18,042 nucleotides of DNA from positions 1-18,042 of the forward strand of contig JAQCEB010000016.1 of assembly GCA_027729925.1 (NCBI GenBank). The letters are read 5' to 3'. Below, one piece after another: positions 14,797 to 18,042 of this stretch. Origin of the DNA: Actinomycetota bacterium. GTDB lineage: Bacteria > Actinomycetota > Acidimicrobiia > Actinomarinales > Actinomarinaceae. The notes under the pieces were generated by a model. It ran no database searches. It was not told the DNA's origin and was given only the letters and a program-made list of their open reading frames with translations. Position numbers and translations under genes: made by a program. Positions within the stretch are counted from its first letter, which is position 1. Each line of letters begins with the position of its first letter.

Positions 14797-15878
14797 TAAT
14801 CATCCAGATTTGCGAGTCGTGAAGCTTCATTATCAGCAACAAGTTCGTCAACAAACTCATCTAAATCTCCATCTAATACTTGGTCTAATTTTTTTAATGT
14901 AAGATTTATCCTGTGATCAGATACTCTATTGTCTTTATAGTTATAAGTCCTTATTTTGTCTGATCTCTCTCCTGAACCAACTTGTTCCTTGCGATCTTTA
15001 GCTCTCTCCGCTGCAGCTTTATCTTGTTCTGCCTTCAACAACCTAGCACGTAAAATACGCATAGCTTTTTCTTTATTTTGTAACTGAGATTTTTCATCTT
15101 GGCAAGAAACTACAAGTCCCGTTGGGATATGAGTAATTCTTACTGCTGAATCTGTAGTATTAACACTCTGCCCTCCAGGTCCACTAGAACGATATACATC
15201 AATTTTTAAATCATTTTGATCAATTTTAATATCAACTTCTTCAGCTTCTGGTAGCACAGCAACAGTTGCAATTGAGGTGTGTACTCGACCTTGTGATTCA
15301 GTTTTAGGTACTCGTTGTACTCTGTGTGCTCCAGCTTCAAACTTTAACTTTGAATAAACGCCTTTAGATTTAATAGCAAAAATTATCTTTATAAAACCTC
15401 CCATATCAGAATCTGTGATTTCAATAGGTTCTACTTTCCAACCCTTTCTTTCTGCAAATCGTGTATACATTTTATACAAATCACCAACCCAGATTGCTGC
15501 TTCTTCACCACCAGCACCAGGTCTTATTTCAACAAGCACATCTTTATCATCAGATGGATCTTTTGGCAGCAATGAAATTTTAATTTTTTGAACCAAGCTA
15601 TTTCTTTTTGATTTATTTTCATCAATAATATTTTCAAACTCAATTTTCATTTCTTCATCGGATTCAATTTCTAGTAATTCTTTAGCTTCTTCAATGTCGG
15701 TGTTAGCATTTTTCCATTGGGCATATAAATTTACAATCTCGTTTAAATCACTATGTTTTTTAGCCATTTCAGCATAAGTTGATTGATCTTTTGATATGTC
15801 AATCTCTGATAATTGTTTTTCTACTTCTGCTAAAGAAACTTCAATAGAATTAAGTTTATTAAGTAATGATTTATCCAT
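14796..15878 (-). CDS. prfA: Peptide chain release factor 1
   Basis: Ribosomal release factor for UAA and UAG, 360 aa, a full-length RF1. The GGQ loop is SSGPGGQSVN with Gln237, the residue methylated by PrmC. The codon-reading tripeptide is PKT (191-193) in HRVQRVPKTESQGR, where E. coli has PAT; the SPF motif of RF2 is absent. GAGGEEAAIW (121-130) and KIRTYNYKDNRVSDHR (308-323) are classic RF1 segments. The ATG has AAGGA at eight-base spacing and lies 8 bases inside the upstream DUF1385 gene. Confidence 0.98.
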   Translation of the reverse strand: MDKSLLNKLNSIEVSLAEVEKQLSEIDISKDQSTYAEMAKKHSDLNEIVNLYAQWKNANTDIEEAKELLEIESDEEMKIEFENIIDENKSKRNSLVQKIKISLLPKDPSDDKDVLVEIRPGAGGEEAAIWVGDLYKMYTRFAERKGWKVEPIEITDSDMGGFIKIIFAIKSKGVYSKLKFEAGAHRVQRVPKTESQGRVHTSIATVAVLPEAEEVDIKIDQNDLKIDVYRSSGPGGQSVNTTDSAVRITHIPTGLVVSCQDEKSQLQNKEKAMRILRARLLKAEQDKAAAERAKDRKEQVGSGERSDKIRTYNYKDNRVSDHRINLTLKKLDQVLDGDLDEFVDELVADNEASRLANLDD

Positions 15879-16785
15879 GATTTATTTCCTTAGCGTTTCT
15901 AAGAATTGTATCAAATTTATTAGTCTGTTCTGAATTTGCTATGCAGTTAGCCATTGCTAATATTGCAACTTCAATCTGTTCATTTGAAGGCACTTTAGTA
16001 GTTATTTTTTGAGTCCATATACCAGGTGATGCAAAGAATTTAGCAATTAATGACGAACTATTTTTGAAATTGAATTTCAATATTTCATAAGATATCATTG
16101 CAACTAAACCAACATGTAAAATCCTTGTAATTGCTGTTAGAAAAAGATTGAGGTTAGGAATAAACGGTAACGTTAACAAACTTACAAAAACAATTAAAAA
16201 TAAAAATGAAGTTCCACATCTAATGTGTTCTTTAGGGTATTTTTTGACATCATTAAAATCTAAAGATTGTATATCCTCATATGCTGCAATTGTCATATGC
16301 TCAGCACCATGATATTCGAACAATTCCTGTGCATCTTTTGTCTTTCCAATTAGGTAAATATAGACGATTACGATTATTCCTCTTAATACTCCTTCAAGTA
16401 AACCTGTAGAAACTTGGGAATATTCTATTTGCTCAACCAAAACTCTTGGACCTGCAATCATTAAAACCAATATCCCAATTAGGGCTGTGTAAGAAAATAT
16501 CTTAGACAACAAGCTCTCTTCATGTTCTTCAAATTCTGAATAGATTTTCTCAGAGAGCGTTATTGCTTTTACGCCTACATACAGTGAATCAATTAAAGCA
16601 GCTAAACCTCTTATTAAAGGTGCTCCCCAAAATTTTGTTCGCTTAATTAAAGGTATTCTTGCTTGATAATATCTTTGTAAATTATTACTTCGATCTCTAA
16701 TACCTAAAGACCAACCAGTTGGACTTTGTATTAGCACACCACCAATTACAGCTTGGCCACCATAGGAAATATCTAGATCAGACAT
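15871..16785 (-). CDS. DUF1385 (YqhQ-like) membrane protein
   Basis: A 304-aa protein of the DUF1385/YqhQ family, whose function is not established. The family landmarks are all present: an N-terminal YGGQAVIGGV (8-17, where most members have VIEGV), EYHGAEHMTIAAYE (157-170), HIRCGTSF (187-194), and a C-terminal WTQKITTKVPSNEQIEVAI (267-285). There are about four membrane segments (about 98-115, 129-147, 194-210 and 213-236). The conserved His, Glu and Cys residues in the middle could bind a metal, but that is only a thought. The gene starts 20 bases after rpmE without a visible Shine-Dalgarno sequence and overlaps prfA. The family often sits next to prfA/prmC in Gram-positive genomes. Confidence 0.9.
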   Translation of the reverse strand: MSDLDISYGGQAVIGGVLIQSPTGWSLGIRDRSNNLQRYYQARIPLIKRTKFWGAPLIRGLAALIDSLYVGVKAITLSEKIYSEFEEHEESLLSKIFSYTALIGILVLMIAGPRVLVEQIEYSQVSTGLLEGVLRGIIVIVYIYLIGKTKDAQELFEYHGAEHMTIAAYEDIQSLDFNDVKKYPKEHIRCGTSFLFLIVFVSLLTLPFIPNLNLFLTAITRILHVGLVAMISYEILKFNFKNSSSLIAKFFASPGIWTQKITTKVPSNEQIEVAILAMANCIANSEQTNKFDTILRNAKEINHG

Positions 16786-16805
16786 AAGTCAGAATATTAA
16801 AGAAG

Positions 16806-17099
16806 TTATTCTTCTTCTTGAGAAGAAGTTTCTTGTTTAGGTGCTTGTCTTGTACTTGTTGAACCGTATCGTTGTTTGAATCTCTCAACTCGTCCTGTTG
16901 AGTCAACAAGTTTTTGTTTACCAGTAAAAAATGGATGGCTTGCACTAGAAATATCAAGTTTAACCAAAGGATATTCTTTACCGTCTTCCCAGGTAATTGT
17001 TTCACTTGTCTTAATAGTTGATTTAGTTAAAAACGCAAAACCTGCGTCTTCGTCTTGGAAAACTACTTCTTTATAATCTGGATGAATACCTTGTTTCAT
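16806..17099 (-). CDS. rpmE2: 50S ribosomal protein L31, type B (zinc-free)
   Basis: A 97-aa L31 protein. It starts MKQGIHPDY and carries the type B signature TWEDGKEYPLVKLDISSASH (41-60), then PFFTGKQKLVDSTGRVERFKQRYG. There are no cysteines at all, so the CxxC zinc-binding pairs of type A L31 are absent. The last 18 or so residues form a polar, glutamate-rich tail (ending SSQEEE) beyond the usual end near RYG. It lies 14 bases downstream of rho, the position often held by the zinc-type rpmE. The Shine-Dalgarno sequence is weak (AAGTAG). If this is the only L31 gene in the genome, it would be the constitutive one. Confidence 0.95.
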   Translation of the reverse strand: MKQGIHPDYKEVVFQDEDAGFAFLTKSTIKTSETITWEDGKEYPLVKLDISSASHPFFTGKQKLVDSTGRVERFKQRYGSTSTRQAPKQETSSQEEE

Positions 17100-17113
17100 A
17101 GTTCTACTTTACA

Positions 17114-18042
17114 TCAAACTTTAGTTTTTGCGACATCCTTTAAGAATGCATCATTACTTTTAGTTTCTCTCAATTTATCTAATAAAAGTTCTGTTGCTGC
17201 TCCACCATCTAATGCAACAAGTACTCTTCTTAATGTCCATAATGATTGAAGTTCTTGTGGTGAAACAAGTCGTTGTTCTTCTCTTGTGCCAGAAGGAGTT
17301 ACGTCTATAGCAGGGAAAACCCTTTTATCAGCTAATTGTCTATCTAACCTTAGCTCCATGTTTCCTGTACCTTTAAACTCTTCAAAAATCACTTCATCCA
17401 TTTTTGAACCAGTCTCAACTAGTGCAGTTCCTAAAATTGTTAAGCTTCCGCCACCTTCTATGTTTCTTGCAGCTCCAAAGAATTGTTTTGGTGGGGTTAA
17501 AGCTGTTGAATCAACACCTCCTGATAAAATCCTTCCACTTGCTGGAGTTGCGAGGTTATGTGCACGAGCTAGTCGTGTTATGGAGTCTAGAAGTATTACA
17601 ACATCTTTTCCTTCTTCAACTAATCTTTTTGCTCGCTCTATTGCTAATTTAGAAACTTGAGTATGTTCTTCTGGTGGTCTGTCAAAAGTAGAATAAACAA
17701 CCTCACCATTAACTGATCTTTGCATATCTGTAACTTCTTCTGGTCTTTCATCAACTAAGACAACCATTAAATAAACTTCAGGATTATTAGTAGTTATAGA
17801 ATTTGCAATCTCTTTAAGGATTGTTGTTTTTCCTGCTTTTGGAGGAGAAACTATAAGCCCTCTTTGTCCTTTACCAATTGGAGCGATAAGATCTATAATT
17901 CTTGGAACTATTTTTTCAGGTTTTCCATCTATTTCAAGTTTCAATCTTTCATCTGGAAAGAGTGGTGTTAGTGTATTGAAGTCAACTCTTCTTGCTAATA
18001 ATTCAGGATCAGCATCGTTAACGGTTGTAGGTTCAATTAACG
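17114..18042 (-). CDS. rho: Transcription termination factor Rho, C-terminal part, cut by the window edge
   Basis: The C-terminal 308 codons of Rho, an RNA-dependent helicase that ends transcription. The reading frame is open from the stop at 17114 through 18042. The visible residues begin LIEPTTVNDADPELLARRVD; the codon at 17944 is a TTG leucine inside the gene, not a start. Motifs are PPKAGKTT (Walker A), VYLMVVLVDERPEEVTDM, VVILLDSITRLARAHN (Walker B), GGVDSTALTPPKQFFGAARN (Q-loop area), GGGSLTILGTALVETGSKMD (R-loop area) and PAIDVTPSGTREEQRL. The N-terminal RNA-binding domain, with any actinobacterial insertion, lies outside the window. It is followed closely by the L31 gene, with no hairpin terminator between. 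Confidence 0.98.
   Translation of the reverse strand, partial: LIEPTTVNDADPELLARRVDFNTLTPLFPDERLKLEIDGKPEKIVPRIIDLIAPIGKGQRGLIVSPPKAGKTTILKEIANSITTNNPEVYLMVVLVDERPEEVTDMQRSVNGEVVYSTFDRPPEEHTQVSKLAIERAKRLVEEGKDVVILLDSITRLARAHNLATPASGRILSGGVDSTALTPPKQFFGAARNIEGGGSLTILGTALVETGSKMDEVIFEEFKGTGNMELRLDRQLADKRVFPAIDVTPSGTREEQRLVSPQELQSLWTLRRVLVALDGGAATELLLDKLRETKSNDAFLKDVAKTKV

Noticed and set aside
16811..16828. Perfect palindrome (8-base arms, CTTCTTCT and its complement) at the end of the L31 gene, first read as a terminator
   Set aside because: The stem is AT-rich, its loop would be only 2-4 bases, and no U-tract follows on the minus strand. It is explained by the Ser-Gln-Glu codons of the protein tail.
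16778..17005. 75-aa open frame on the minus strand overlapping the L31 and DUF1385 genes
   Set aside because: It lies in another frame of a well-supported ribosomal protein gene, is lysine- and asparagine-rich without motifs, and has no ribosome binding site.
17286..17660. 124-aa open frame on the plus strand inside rho
   Set aside because: It is antisense to conserved Rho motifs. A second overlapping plus-strand frame exists here too, showing these are chance openings.
17942..17944. Apparent start of rho at 17944
   Set aside because: The codon is TTG encoding an internal leucine. The same frame stays open to the window edge and encodes typical Rho sequence upstream.

Overview
The window is a dense, AT-rich (roughly one third G+C by eye) bacterial segment. 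All 23 protein-coding genes, two of them cut by the window edges, lie on the minus strand, so transcription runs from high to low coordinates. Gaps between genes are usually 0-27 bases, or the genes overlap (ATGA, TAATG, GTGA, or 8-26 bases). Several features suggest a low-GC, genome-streamlined actinobacterium: the order rho - rpmE - prfA - prmC - tsaC/sua5 - glyA - atp operon, an MshB/Mca-like PIG-L deacetylase, and an Acidimicrobiia-style PstS lipoprotein with an S/T/N-rich linker after its cysteine. My best guess is something like the marine Candidatus Actinomarinales. That placement is an inference and was not tested against any database.

Region A (about 18042-12207) holds information-processing genes. 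They are the 3' part of rho, a cysteine-free (type B) L31 gene, a DUF1385/YqhQ membrane protein, prfA (RF1), prmC (which methylates the GGQ glutamine of RF1), a TsaC/Sua5 t6A enzyme with a TTG start, and glyA.

Region B (12214-5387) is a complete F-type ATP synthase operon. It has two small AtpZ/AtpI-like membrane proteins followed by a, c, b, delta, alpha, gamma, beta and epsilon. Epsilon is short (103 aa) and lacks most of the C-terminal helical hairpin. A PIG-L deacetylase gene (5387-4557) is coupled to atpC by TAATG. I see no intrinsic terminator anywhere from rho to this gene.

Region C (4557-1) is a phosphate-starvation locus: pstS, pstC, pstA, pstB, phoU and the start of a response-regulator gene (probably PhoB/RegX3-like). 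It contains the only two real intergenic spaces in the window. Both carry 11-base-periodic direct repeats around a TTTACTT core, each set ending 5 bases before a plausible -10 box. This is the architecture of a PHO box read by a PhoB/PhoP/RegX3-type regulator. A perfect 12-bp hairpin with a U-rich tail sits between pstS and pstC. The picture is a PHO-controlled pstS promoter, a terminator that would let pstS be made in excess over the permease, and a second PHO-controlled promoter for pstCAB-phoU-regulator.

I found no mobile elements, CRISPR arrays, rRNA or tRNA genes. The content is mostly conserved housekeeping, and I see no convincing novel system. The most useful observations are the paired PHO boxes with the intervening terminator, the short epsilon subunit, the zinc-free L31 in the rho operon, and several start-site corrections.
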